The notes beneath the pieces were generated by a model. The model saw nothing but the letters and a program-made list of their open reading frames with translations, had not been told where the DNA came from and searched no databases. DNA of 64,000 bases from Dipteris shenzhenensis (Eukaryota > Polypodiophyta > Polypodiopsida > Gleicheniales): assembly GCA_047967505.1 (NCBI GenBank), contig CM106540.1. One strand, given 5' to 3'. Shown here in pieces: positions 53,275-63,724 of the stretch (within the stretch, counting starts at the first letter, position 1; each line of letters opens with the position of its first letter). The position numbers and the translations under genes were made by a program.

Positions 53275-53575
53275 GTGGGACACAACACCTACAATAATTT
53301 ATACAAGCTTGTTAATATATACAAATTTCACATATATTTTGCATCATGTGTTGTCACTCTACTGATTTTTACATAGTACCATAGTCAAAATGGCCCTTGA
53401 GGGGTCCCCTTTAGGGCAAAAGGATCATATCTACATGCCATATATGTCTAGTGGTAGTATTCACACTTTGATAGAAATAAAGAGCCATCTATGTCACATA
53501 TCTCTTGCTTTGTTATAATTTGATTGACGTTCTTTGCTTTTTTTAGCTCCAGTGTGGTTGAAACAATTGTTAATT
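53275..53575 (+). repeat. Dispersed repeat, copy Y
   Basis: Full-length partner of copy X (20,513-20,840, opposite orientation) and Z (41,516-41,690). It starts near GTGGGACACAACACCTACAAT and ends near GTTGAAACAATTG. Confidence 0.78.
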
Positions 53576-54069
53576 TATGTTCTTAGCGTGCCATCAGACA
53601 AATTTAGAACCAGCCCATTGTTTACCTATTGTTTAAACTAACCCGTCGGTTGGAAAAGAATTTGTTATAGTGAAATGATGGTGTAATTAATAATTTAAAA
53701 CCATTGCTTGTCAACTATGTTTTTAAATAGTTTAATATTTCATGATCTTAGTATACCACCACACAATGGTTGAACTAGCCCAATGATTGCAACTTGTTAT
53801 AATTTAATTAGTAGTTTAAAATTAATGTTTAGAGATAGTCCAGCGGTTGGAACAATGTGTTTAAAATTATTGTTTAAGTTTCTTTTAAAACCATCCTGTT
53901 GGTTGTAGTTACACTTATCTAGTAAATTGTAGACTTATTGTGGTCAAATAGTGCTAAAAAAGTGCTAGATATTAATCAAATGGTGCTAGAAAATTGCCCA
54001 AAAGTGCTCATAGTGCCTGAAAGTGCTAAATAGTGGTCAAGAAGATCTTCAAAAAGTATTGTAAAACCA
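53576..54069. other. AT-rich block, copy 2
   Basis: The counterpart of 41,691-42,190. No gene was recognised. Confidence 0.5.
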
Positions 54070-54498
54070 TTAGAATGATCCATGAGATGATGGAAAGAAC
54101 CCTTCATCAATGAGCTTCCTCTTCCTTTCCCCAAGGAGTTGTATCTTACCTTCATCAAATAGGGTCTTCTTCTTTGCTGACGGGTTTTTCTCTTCATCAA
54201 TGGGCTTCTTCTTCCTTTCGTTAGAGGGATTTATCTTCCCTTCATCAAACAGGGGCTTCTCCTTCCTTTCATTAGGGAGTTGTATCTTCCCTTCATCAAA
54301 GGGAGCCTTTCTTTTTGTGGTCAATGCACATGACACCTCTGCTCTCTGTAGATAGATAATTGTAATAAGCACACATGGTCTCTTCATGTCTTGAGCATTG
54401 GCATGCAACAATATTTGCACACAGATGTTGCATGTGCAAATACCCCAAAGCAAAACACATGCATAGGGTGGCCACAGTGGGCCCATCAAATTAGGCAC
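54070..54498 (-). CDS. Reading frame with four 17-residue charged repeats, copy 2
   Basis: 142 open codons. The C-terminal half has units of about 17 residues: F-D-E-G-K-I-Q-L-P-N-E-R-K-E-K-P-L, F-D-E-G-K-I-N-P-S-N-E-R-K-K-K-P-I, a shortened D-E-E-K-N-P-S-A-K-K-K-T-L, and F-D-E-G-K-I-Q-L-L-G-E-R-K-R-K-L-I. In DNA this is a 51-bp minisatellite (54,110-54,310) whose length keeps the frame. The N-terminal half is rich in Cys, Leu and Ile without a known domain. Frame preservation suggests it was once translated. I do not recognise the family; it may belong to the element in this duplicated block. Confidence 0.4.
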   Translation of the reverse strand: MPNLMGPLWPPYACVLLWGICTCNICVQILLHANAQDMKRPCVLITIIYLQRAEVSCALTTKRKAPFDEGKIQLPNERKEKPLFDEGKINPSNERKKKPIDEEKNPSAKKKTLFDEGKIQLLGERKRKLIDEGFFPSSHGSF

Positions 54499-54880
54499 TC
54501 ACCTATAATGTGACCATGGTAGAGTTTTCATGTACAACCCTATTGCATCATAAGAGGATATTCCTCTGGTTTAACTATTATAGCTATCAATATCACAGTC
54601 CCACCTTGCACATGAGCAAGTTGTTTCTTGATTCCTTCCTACCTCATCTTGAGAGTGTAGAAGTTATCTTTCAGCTCCTCCACTTGGTTCTCACTAATGG
54701 CAAGAACAGTATCTCATTCTACCATCTACAATCAAACCTCTTGAAATACTTTAGCAGCTTTAGTGTAGACCTTTCTCAAGACTACAATAGTACTTCGGGC
54801 ATAAAAAAGGAAGATCCATGCATGCTCCTCTAGAATGGTATTGTAATTTAATTGTAGGGCATTGCACTTTTTTTCCCAAT
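54499..54880. other. Block shared by both duplication copies, no gene recognised
   Basis: Counterpart of 42,620-43,020. The plus-strand open frame of copy 1 is kept to about 54,805 and then altered by a deletion. Confidence 0.35.
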
Positions 54881-55620
54881 ATTGTATCTTCTCTTTTCAT
54901 ATTGCACCTTCTCATTCTCATTCTCTCTATGAGCTCCCTAATCTCTACCTAATCTGCCTCCTTCCTACTCTCTTTTAGAGCTGCATCCTTCCTGGCTTTA
55001 AGGCTATCTTACAACCCCTGCATCACTACCACAATGTGTGCATTGTCTCTTCTCAAGTGAGCTATATGATCATCTTTCTCAATGTTCAATGCGTTCTTCA
55101 TGTTGTAGATCTGTTGTTAAAGAACTTCCTTTTCTTCTTTCTGAGCTTCTTTCATTTTTGCTAGATTGGCCTCTACTTAGTTCTCACCCATTCATGGTCT
55201 TCTAGCTATTGATGATGCAAGTGATTGACCTACCTCTCTGCAAATTCTTTTCTATTCCTTTCCTTGTCGGTCAATTTTTAATCTTCGCTTGTTTTTTGGT
55301 CCTAAACAGCCTCAACTTGTTGTTTTGCCTACACATCCTTCACTTTTTCCTCCTCTAGTAGATCTTGTACCAGCTCTATCTTGGCCTCTACATCCTCCCC
55401 ATTGTCAGTGTTGCATGGGTGGCTTCCACTTGAAGCTTCTTCATCTCCTTCTCATGTTCATAAATGACTATTTTGAGGCAAGTGCCCATGAGGTGCACTC
55501 CAACTCTGGGGGTCTTAGATGTCAATTTCAAGCATTTTCCATTCTTTACATTCTTCAACTTATTTAGCATGCTCATCCTTGAGAAAGAGATCGGACATTC
55601 ATTCAGTTGCTCTATTGCTA
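54881..55620 (-). pseudogene. Coiled-coil coding remnant, copy 2
   Basis: Counterpart of 43,021-43,812. The 62-codon piece at 55,388-55,576 (M-L-N-K-L-K-N-V-K-N-G-K-C-L-K-L-T) and the helical stretch below it are preserved with a few substitutions. Confidence 0.45.
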
Positions 55621-57513
55621 CTTGAACTTGTCAAAACTTCACGGCTCCTCTCATGTCAGATTGTCTCCTTTAAAACAACATGAACATTTGTTGGCCAGCT
55701 TGAAGACTTGACTCCACCATCTCTACTGATTTGAGCTTCGAGGATGTGAACTGCCTCTAGGGATGTTGTGAACCTTTTCAATAAGGCTTTCATAGATAGA
55801 AACTTTCTGATTTATGATAGATAATATATCCCTCCTTCATGTTCACTTCTTTCATCATATTGGTGAAGTTGACAAGAGAACCTAGATTGAGCATCTAAAG
55901 CTGGATGGGACTATGTTTCATGATTTCTAGATTGGAGGAAAGCTGGATGGGACTATGTCTCATGATTTCAAGGTGGGAGGGTTTGGATGGTGCACTAGAG
56001 GGATCCATTATGGAGGAGGGGCTAGATGGTGAGACACAGGGATCCATTGGGGAAAAGTGGCTACATGGCAAGTTTTGGAACTCATTGTGTCGAGAGTGTC
56101 AATTTGGTTCGAGCTTCGAGCTTTTTATACTTTCTAGCTATCTCACTAATGTAAAAGTAGAAACGTACTTTCACACAATAATTTCCCATGATGAGTTTTA
56201 TTAGTCCATTAGTATTAGTAGCATCGTGATCATGGGAAAAATTACCTAAGTATAACCTAAGTTTCCTATAAAGGGAGAAGGGCAGGTAGAATGGAGGGAG
56301 AGGGACTCGGGGGTAAGGGGCCTATGTGCCTATCCATAGATCCTCTCACTAAGCATAGCTAAGTAGTAATTCCCTCTTGTATAGCAGGCAAAGTGGGCTG
56401 ATGGAGGAAGGGGTGTTGAGTTGGAGGGAGTGGAATAAGGGAGCAACATTGAGAGAGAGGAGAGAGAGAAAAAGGAGAGGGTTCTGAGTAGGAGGGGCTG
56501 AGTTGAGGGGGAGTCGAGGGAGAGGAGAGGGGATGAAGGATGAGACAGAGTGGAGGAAGGGGGGGGGGGCTAAGTCAAGGGAGAGGTGACAGAGTTGAAG
56601 AGGGGGGCCTGAGACAAGGGAGATGAGAGGTAGGGCAAAACACAAGACATGAAAGAAACATACTTTAACTTCATGCATGATAGAACCATAATGCATAGTA
56701 GCAGAAGTATTCTTGTGCATCCATTACATGGCCATGATTTGTATTCTATAGTAAAAGAGCTTCAAATATGTCTTTACACGTTGAAATTGGGATAGCACAT
56801 GAAAAAGGTACATTAATTTGAAAGGAGATGGGTTTTGATATTTTAGTGTTATTTTTGTTGTACCTCCCCTCATCCAAAAGACCCCCCCTTGGGCCTCACA
56901 TATTATGAAAAATATGTACAAATCTAAAAATCTTGCAGACTTTTCAAGGTACATACCTTATATTTTATGGGAGGGGGGACATGAAATTTTTCCCTTGCAT
57001 ATTTGATTTTAAAAAAGGAAATGATTTTTAAAAAGGAAATCCATGCATATTATATATGGACCTTATCATCCCATACCCTGGATTTTGGACGAGGGTAGTA
57101 ACATATTACATATTGAGTTGGTGCCCCAGAACTCATGCATGAATTACTAATAGCTCTTAAAATATTAGATCATGCCATTAACTTGGTTTTTAAGTTTTTC
57201 TTTGTTTGACATGAAAACCGAAAAAAATCGCACCTTTAAACTAGCAATATGTACATTAAAAAATAATAATCAAAAGTATAAGTTTGCAAAATTTATGAAA
57301 TTAGTTCTCTTTAATGTCAGCAAAAGATTGTAAAATTGATTAAAATTTAAGAGCATCAAAAAATCTAGATAACATGTTGCAAACGACAACTCATGACTCG
57401 TTGTCATTTTTCATGGCTCGCTGTGTTGTTTGTGGACTTTAAAAATATATAGACATATGATGAGCAAAACTTGATGCTTGGGCTATTATTCTTCTATTAT
57501 AGGTTGAACCAAT
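55621..57513. other. Non-coding block, copy 2
   Basis: Counterpart of 43,813-45,779, with the same GGA-rich tract (56,400-56,640) and the same LINE flank. The small sequence GATTTTAAAAAAGGAAAT is duplicated here at about 57,005-57,040 but single in copy 1. Confidence 0.55.
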
Positions 57514-58295
57514 CTTTTTTTTGGTTGAAAATGCGGGTTTCTATTATTATGGAGTCAAATATATTTACAATAGTCCAAAAAGACCAACATACTTCCAACA
57601 AAAGTTCTGGTCATTAAAGGTGCCACCTCTACCTATAACAGCAACCATCTGTTCAGCTGAAAACCCACTGGTAGTAAAAGAAATAGAGAGGAACAGTGAA
57701 CTAGGCCATCTCTTGCAGCTCCTCCTGTAGCCCCAAGTGTGCAACCACCTGTAGAATAATCATGCCTGGGATGCGAGGATGGGGGCATGGCTTTCGGACT
57801 CTGGTTCATGGTCTAGGCTCCGAAGGCTTGAAGTCGGGAGGAGAAGTGACTTCATTACGAATCTTGAAGATAATTCTAGTAGGGTCATTCCGTGACACCG
57901 GTCTTTTGTATAGAACCAAGGGAGGGGGTGCTAATGGACAAGGCATAGCACAGGTCGGCGAGACATGTAGGGGTGCCGAGGTGGCAAGAGAGGTTGCGTC
58001 GTAGGGAGACAGGGAACAATTTACCCGAAGGCACATGGTAAGAAAGAATAGGAACTTTGACCATCGGCATTGCCTGGCCATGAGAAGGTACCATCGGTGG
58101 GGTGACGGCGGTCCTGGGGAATTCTTATTTTCCAGCCTATTTTTGCCTATTTTTGCAGCTGGGTCAGTAGATTGGTCTCTTTCTTTGAGAAATGTCCATC
58201 CTTTTTGTAACAATCCTGAATTTGCTGCTGTAGTCGTGATATGTTTTCAAGATTTGTGCCTCTTTCCTGTGTTCCTACATACATTCATTACGATT

Positions 58296-58677
58296 TTATT
58301 TAGTACAAATAGAGACATTACCAAAAACCTTAGCACATCTTTGAGTCCATAGAGACCAAAGAATCGAGGGACCTTGTTGGTCTGTCGTCCAGCAGAAGGC
58401 AAGCATAATTGATCGAGAAAAAGCCAAACTGTTTGTGCACAATGTCCCAAACTTCTCTAGAGAAGATCTGCAGTTTAGAAACAGGTGGGGGATATCTTCC
58501 TGAGCTCTGATACATCTTTGGTAGTAACCATCTCCTTGTCCTATTATAAGTGCTTGTTCCACTGTCTAGATGCCTTTGTACATAATGAGCCATAAGAGGT
58601 AGGCCTCTTTCTCTAGAAGTTCCCTGTCCCACATTCTTTCGAATCTTTTGATCCACTCTTTCCGAGTCTGCTCTCAA
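58296..58677 (-). pseudogene. LINE ORF2 zinc-binding part, copy B
   Basis: Counterpart of 46,320-46,702. It reads Y-Q-R-C-I-R-A-Q-E-D-I-P-H-L-F-L-N-C, so the first Cys of the C-x2-C pair is Tyr, and continues R-C-A-K-V-F-G-N-V. Frames differ from copy A in places. Confidence 0.8.
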
Positions 58678-58808
58678 CCACCTCCAATTCAGTTGAGCTA
58701 ATATCTCTTCCTACCCTTCAACAAAGATGGGGATAGGGAAGATTTCAGTCTGGCCTGCCCACATAAATTCTTTAGTGGACGGAGGAGCCCTTCCACCCAT
58801 CCAAGCAA

Positions 58809-59330
58809 TCAATTCTCTTTAAAATTCGACCACGTATTTAGCTCGTGGCCTCTTATTACACTACCTATCCCTTCCCACTTGTCCCCTCTACTCTCAACCA
58901 TATCATAGTCTCCGAGAAGAAGCACGTTATCTGTCAGATGGATGGTTTCCCACAGCAGAGCTCTGCTGTCCCTAGCCGCATTCGGGGCATACAATGAGAA
59001 GACTTGGCAGGAGAGATTTGGATGGCGAAATTCCACCCCTACCCCAAATTTGCCAAAAGTCTAAAGAACACTCCCTACTCCTTGAGCCAGGTCTTTAGCT
59101 ACACCTATAGCAGCTCCACCTCTCCCTTCATCGTGGTCAGGTGTGTACCAACATCTGCTATCATCGATCTATTTTAATTGCTAGTGGAGCTTATCTCCTC
59201 CAACTTTGACTTCTTGGAGTGCTAAGAAGTCAGAGGTCATCTTGTTTGTTCTCATTCATCTCTTGAAAACTAGGGGCTTCAAGTCATTTGTTAACCCCTG
59301 CACATTAACTGAAAGACACAAAATTTTTTT
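58809..59330 (-). pseudogene. LINE ORF2 endonuclease, copy B
   Basis: Keeps L-Y-A-P-N, L-L-W-E-T-I, L-L-L-G-D-Y-D-M-V-E-S and G-H-E-L-N-T-W-S-N-F, then runs straight into the region after RT because of the deletion. It holds about 12 bp more than copy A between YAPNA and LLWE, so copy A has a small deletion there. Confidence 0.8.
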
Positions 59331-60935
59331 GACTCGTCATTGGGTGGAGCTTTTGTTCCTCAACTTCTTGAAGTTGTTTGGGATCATTTGAGGGGATAGC
59401 ACGAATCCTCTAGATAATCTCCTCTTTTCCCTTTTTGCTAGACTCTTCTTGGTCGAGTTGTCTAGGTGGGAGCTGCTCATCTTCCTTTCAAGCTGGGTGG
59501 CTCTTTTCCGCTTCACTATGGTGAACGGTTGTTCATCCTAGGAGATGGTCTCGAATTCTGCTTGCTCTAGCTGAGCTTCAAAGTTCTGAGTGTTGGGGAC
59601 AAACTCCTCTTCCTCTGAGCTATCTTCCATGTTTTCTTCGCTGGTTCTTTCTTCTATTATCTGTTTATCTAACTTTCTAGATCAGCCAGACCTTGTTTAG
59701 TCTGTTTTGGCTCCTCTTCTTATGGCAAAAGGATAGGTTCCTTGACCCTTGGCTTGACCACCACCATCTCTGTCTCCTTAATCTTCTCTGTTTTCTTCTC
59801 TTTACCACGATTGTTGTAGGCAAGACAATATTTAATGAAGTGTCCTTCCAATCCACAGAGAAAGTAGGAATTTGGGGTATTTTTATAGAAGACTTTTTGT
59901 ATCAACTTAGCCCCATCTCTATTCAGTAGCCGAATGGCATTGGGGGGATCTATGGACAGGTCCATCAACACATAAGCTAGTGGGTTTCCTCTATGACTTA
60001 TGAATCTATCAGTTTCTACACCTAGAAACTAGCCAAGGGGTAAGCAAAGCACCTCTAGCTATGGAAAGAGCGACAGGGGAAGATCTGGGAACTCAACCCA
60101 GATGGGCGCTTTAGTGGGCGGAGGTGAGTCAGGATTGAAGGAAGGCTCCCACATCTAGATTGAGAGGGGTTAGTTTCTAATCGTCCATGTACCTTTCTGC
60201 ACTACTTTATGTCACCATGTCTGCCTTTTCAAAGATAAAAACAATATAACCATTTCTAAGGAAATGAATACTCATGATGTTTAATCCTTTGCGCGACCAG
60301 AAGTTCCTGATCCACCCCTCAAGAAACATCGCAGGACGGTGTCGACCGGGGATCTAACCAACTACTGCATAAGAACAAAGCCATTTTGTTGCTTCATTTA
60401 GCATTCCCTTGTGAACCTTTACTATCGAAAGCTTATCTTTGCTAGAGAGCTTTCCCAGTCCTCTCTGGACGTCCTGCATGGGTGCCCCTGCTTGTGTCTG
60501 CTGCACTAGATTTTGTCTTGATCCATTGGTCTGTCTAGCTTTTTTTGGTGCTGAAAAAGCAACACCTTTGGACTTTTCTAATGTTTTCTTTCTTGAAGAC
60601 TATGGGCGGTTGTCAGAGGCAGTTTTGAGAGAGCTCAAAATTTCTTTGAAAGCTGCACCATCGGCGTTCTACATGTCACAACCCTCCACATGGAATGTGA
60701 AGTCCAATTTCGTACCATCTTTAGCATTCTCTTTGGTTCGCTCGAGATCTTGCATGATGAGATCTATTTTGCTATTGTCCTCATGATTCAACATCGGTAA
60801 CTCTAGCCCAATCGGGTAGAGGGGGATTACTTTGGTAGGGTGAACTCCCACCCTATCTTTGCTGCCATCACTGGAGGTCTTGTTGCTGCCATCGCTAAGA
60901 GACGTCCTATCCCTACCATCACTAGAGGATGCCAT
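59330..60935 (-). pseudogene. LINE ORF1, copy B, with N-terminus
   Basis: Begins MASSSDGRDRTSLSDGSNKT (60,935), a Ser-rich start, then Y-P-I-G-L-E-L-P-M-L and L-E-R-T-K-E-N-A-K-D-G (stop at 60,669). Further down, in other frames, come M-L-N-E-A-T-K-W-L, the DUF4283-like part, D-L-S-I-D-P-P, a knuckle Y-F-L-C-G-L-E-G-H-F-I-K-Y-C whose first Cys is Tyr, and the acidic end M-E-D-S-S. Several stops and frameshifts show decay. It supplies the N-terminal part missing from copy A. Confidence 0.72.
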
Positions 60936-61640
60936 CTCTCAACTCAAACTTGTTTAACCAATCTATTGCTAATATGAAGTAAATATCTTAATTTTACAAT
61001 CATGGGAGTTGTATGAGACTAAACAAGATCTCTTCACTCTTTTTGTCACTTAGAAACACTCATGAATAGTTGCTCAAAATCACTTAGACAACATCTAAAA
61101 ATGAACTTTGTTGATCTTTATGCCCTTTGACAAGGCCTTGGGTTGGTTTTTTTGGTCGTCTAAATGCAACCCACTGCGCCCTTAGGTGTTGCAAGATATT
61201 GATATATGGATGATTTTTCAAAATGGTATGTGCCTCCAACAACTTTCTTCAACTGGCAGATTGACAACAATTCTCGCCTTCCTCTGTGTATAGAAACCTT
61301 TTAGTTGATTGAAGGCTTCTCCATGTGCTTTAGTTATAAACACCTTGCAACATAAATCGAATGCTGCCCTATAAGAATCCAATAATTATACTCCTTTAAC
61401 CATTCCACCTTTATCTCTTCCTTGTGTAGAGGAGTATTATCACTCCAAAAACAATATTTCTCACACTCTCACTGATACTCATCATAGTATAAGACGAAAA
61501 AACCACTTACAAAAGCTCAAAAAATGAGTCACTCTCACTCTGATGCAAACTCATCATAGCTCATAGCTACATGCACACTCACAAGTGTGAAATTCCTTGC
61601 CTCACAAAGGCTTTGGAAACTCCATAGCCTCATGGAGAAG
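60936..61640. other. Stretch upstream of LINE copy B, no gene recognised
   Basis: AT-rich; may contain the LINE 5' leader and then older sequence. No promoter can be assigned. Confidence 0.35.
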
Positions 61641-61700
61641 TCTTTGATACCATGTCAAAGTAGGAGGATTAGTGAGAGAGGAAAGGAGAGGAGTGCACAC
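61641..61700 (-). repeat. Possible LTR end with primer binding site
   Basis: The minus strand reads ...CCTACTTTGACA followed by TGGTATCAAAGAC, close to the TGGTATCAGAGC primer site used by both copia-type elements in this window. This suggests the 5' LTR edge of a minus-strand LTR element starting near 61,654. A matching second LTR and genes were not found, so it may be a fragment. Confidence 0.4.
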
Positions 61701-62640
61701 ACATGTAGGTAGTTATATAATACAACCAAATCAAGAGAAAATGAGTACATATACAAGCACAAGGTGTTGTTCCCCTTAGTCCATTAACTATAGTAAATTT
61801 GGGACATTTTCATCTAGAAATACAATTTACTACTTCTAGTAGGTTTCTACTCAAAGAGTACTTAATGCACTTGGCATCATAGTTGCCCTTGCGGTGCTAG
61901 AAATGCAAGCCTATCTCTAAGTTTCTTTGTTTTAAGGCTATAGATGTACTTTGTATGATGATCAAACTCTAATCAAAGCTTACTAGAGGAAAATTTAAGA
62001 CACCACTCTTTGGGCTGGTTAGCCTTATTTGAGAGGGGTTCCAAGTTTGGACTCATTATTTTGGTGGAGAGAGGCCCTTGTGGAGAATACTCTTGTCAAG
62101 TGTCAAATACTAAAAGATGCATGAAGATGTATTATCTCGATTTGTCTTAATGGAAGAACATATCCAGAGTGGCCCGTGTGGAGAATACTCCTCTCAAGTG
62201 TCCAATATTAAAAGATGCATGAAGATTTACTATCTCAATTTGTCTCAGCGGAAGCACGAATTCACAGTCAGGTGAGATGGCCCACCTTGAGGAGCTATAG
62301 CCAAGTTTCAATTTATTTCTTTTGGAGAATTGTATCTTAACTTCTATGTTATCTTCCCTTCCTTTGTAGTAGTTGTCCAACACTCTATCTTCGAGTCTCT
62401 ACTTGGAACATTGTTGGTACCTCTTGAATGGTTCCTTATTGATCAAATCTACCTCCAAATCGGTGTAGAACTTTGATTATGAAAATCACATTGCCTTTGA
62501 GTCGGCATGCTATTGGAATAGCCTTAGTTAAATTTCTACTTGGAAGAGCAAGGTATTTGAACATGGATGCCCCTATTATATAAGTTTTTCTTCTAGTGGA
62601 TATTCTTTTGTTTGCGTGAAGCTTGTTAAAACCATTAGCC
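61701..62640. other. Stretch without recognisable gene
   Basis: Holds a local tandem duplication: GTGGAGAATACTC and the next 65 bp occur at 62,080-62,156 and 62,178-62,254, 98 bp apart with about 10% difference. Short minus-strand frames across it have no motif. Confidence 0.45.
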
Positions 62641-63724
62641 TTTGGATATGTCATTCCTCGTTGAAAATGCTGTCAAAGTTGATTCTACTGTGGAAGACTA
62701 AAGCGGAGGGAAGCTACTGGGGAGGAAGTAGAAAACTTCAGGGTGACGCCTCGTTGGGAAGATCCCTTTGGCTGACTAATTAGACGTTAAAAGATGCACC
62801 AACATATGCAACAGCTAATTCGAGAATGGCAGCACAGATTTTTGGTAAAGGGCTAATTACCTTCAGGCAAATATGGGATCCAAGAGGAGAGAAATGGATA
62901 GAAGTGGAGCAGCCAACCAGAAGATACTAACAATCCAGAGCGGAAGGGAGGTTCATGCAAGGATTAATCAATAACTTGAAACTAGATTGGCCAACGAGCC
63001 ATGTATTCAAGGGGGCTCAGGATTTCAAGGGCTTTTTATGGCGGACAGGTAAAGAATATCCTAAACTAACTCTAAAGGACTTCAATGACAGACAAGGCAG
63101 CGATGCTGCGATGATAGCAAAGGCTCTTTGGAAATTCCATGCACCCATGGAGAGAGAAGCGACACGAAAAATGAGGCTAAGGAGAAGCTGGAAGTCGACG
63201 CCTTCCTTCAAATTGAACTTCTTGACTTGGAGGGTTCTAATGGGCAAGCTCCCGACTAGAGCAAGACTTGCCAAGTGGAGCCCGAGAATTTCACCACTTT
63301 GTCCGTTCTGCAATAATTTCAAGGAGACACATGCATTTACTGTGGGAATGCTCGATTTCTTAGGAACTATGGAAGGCAACTAAGACTAGATTAGCAAAAA
63401 TGAATGTGCAAGTCGAGCAGATGGAAAATTGCCTTACTAGGGGATAAGAAAAAGCACAATGATCTAATATATCAGATGATCCAAGTGATTAGAGCCCTAG
63501 TGCTAACTGCCATATGGAAAGATAGGAATGATATAGTTTTCCATAGAGTACCAAAATCTAGTATCCCAATAGATAAATGCTTTGAGGAAATTCAAGCGCT
63601 CACTACCCTTTTTGGCCAAAAAAAGGAAGCTTGTAATGCCTTGACAAGGCTATGGGTTTACAAGAAGGTGACTTATAAATATTCCTTTCTTTTAATATAT
63701 TAAACTTTACCGCAAAAAAAAAAA
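62640..63724 (+). mobile_element. 3' part of an L1-type LINE with poly(A) tail
   Basis: Plus-strand ORF2 end: S-R-M-A-A-Q-I-F-G-K-G-L-I-T-F then the zinc-binding region (F-L-T-W-R-V-L-x-x-K-LPTRARLAKW, CPFC, KETH) and a tail W-K-D-R-N-D-I-V-F-H. After the stop the sequence passes through TTTACCGC into A11 (63,714-63,724). RT and all upstream parts are absent, as expected from 5' truncation during target-primed reverse transcription. A target duplication could not be shown with confidence. It belongs to a different LINE subfamily from copies A and B. Confidence 0.88.
62955..63703 (+). pseudogene. LINE ORF2 zinc-binding and C-terminal domain
   Basis: The 142-codon frame (62,955-63,383) has the zf-RVT signature: W-K-S-T-P-S-F-K, F-L-T-W-R, KLPTRARL, then C-P-F-C and E-T-H; the final His/Cys part is shifted out of frame near 63,345. 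The next frame (63,404-63,703) continues with A-L-V-L-T-A-I-W-K-D-R-N and E-I-Q-A-L-T-T-L-F-G-Q-K-K, the end of plant LINE ORF2 proteins. The frameshift and the missing RT make it inactive. Confidence 0.85.

Larger units (their letters stand above)
50832..60360. repeat. Tandem segmental duplication, copy 2
   Basis: The partner of 33,282-50,818, in the same orientation and block order. It lacks the copia insertion, the LINE fragment, about 1.6 kb of gypsy interior and 2.5 kb of LINE ORF2. It has 0.86 kb of gypsy sequence (52,560-53,374) and about 260 bp of LINE 3' sequence (57,797-58,055) absent from copy 1. Confidence 0.85.
57514..60935 (-). mobile_element. L1-type LINE, copy B (RT deleted, 5' part of ORF1 kept)
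   Basis: Sister of the LINE at 45,780-50,818. It keeps the 3' end with T run (57,514-57,522), the zinc-binding part of ORF2, the endonuclease and a longer ORF1 reaching an ATG at 60,935. Between 58,817 and 58,818 the endonuclease is joined to the C-terminal part; the 2.5 kb with RT present in copy A (46,830-49,325) is missing. Short matching words (TCTCT / TTCTTT) lie at the joint. A segment of about 260 bp (57,797-58,055) is present only here. Confidence 0.88.

Noticed and set aside
62394-62404. TCTCTACTT as target duplication of the LINE ending at 63,724
   Set aside because: The same 9 bases follow the poly(A), but the upstream match lies about 240 bp before recognisable LINE sequence and is CT-rich, so chance is likely.
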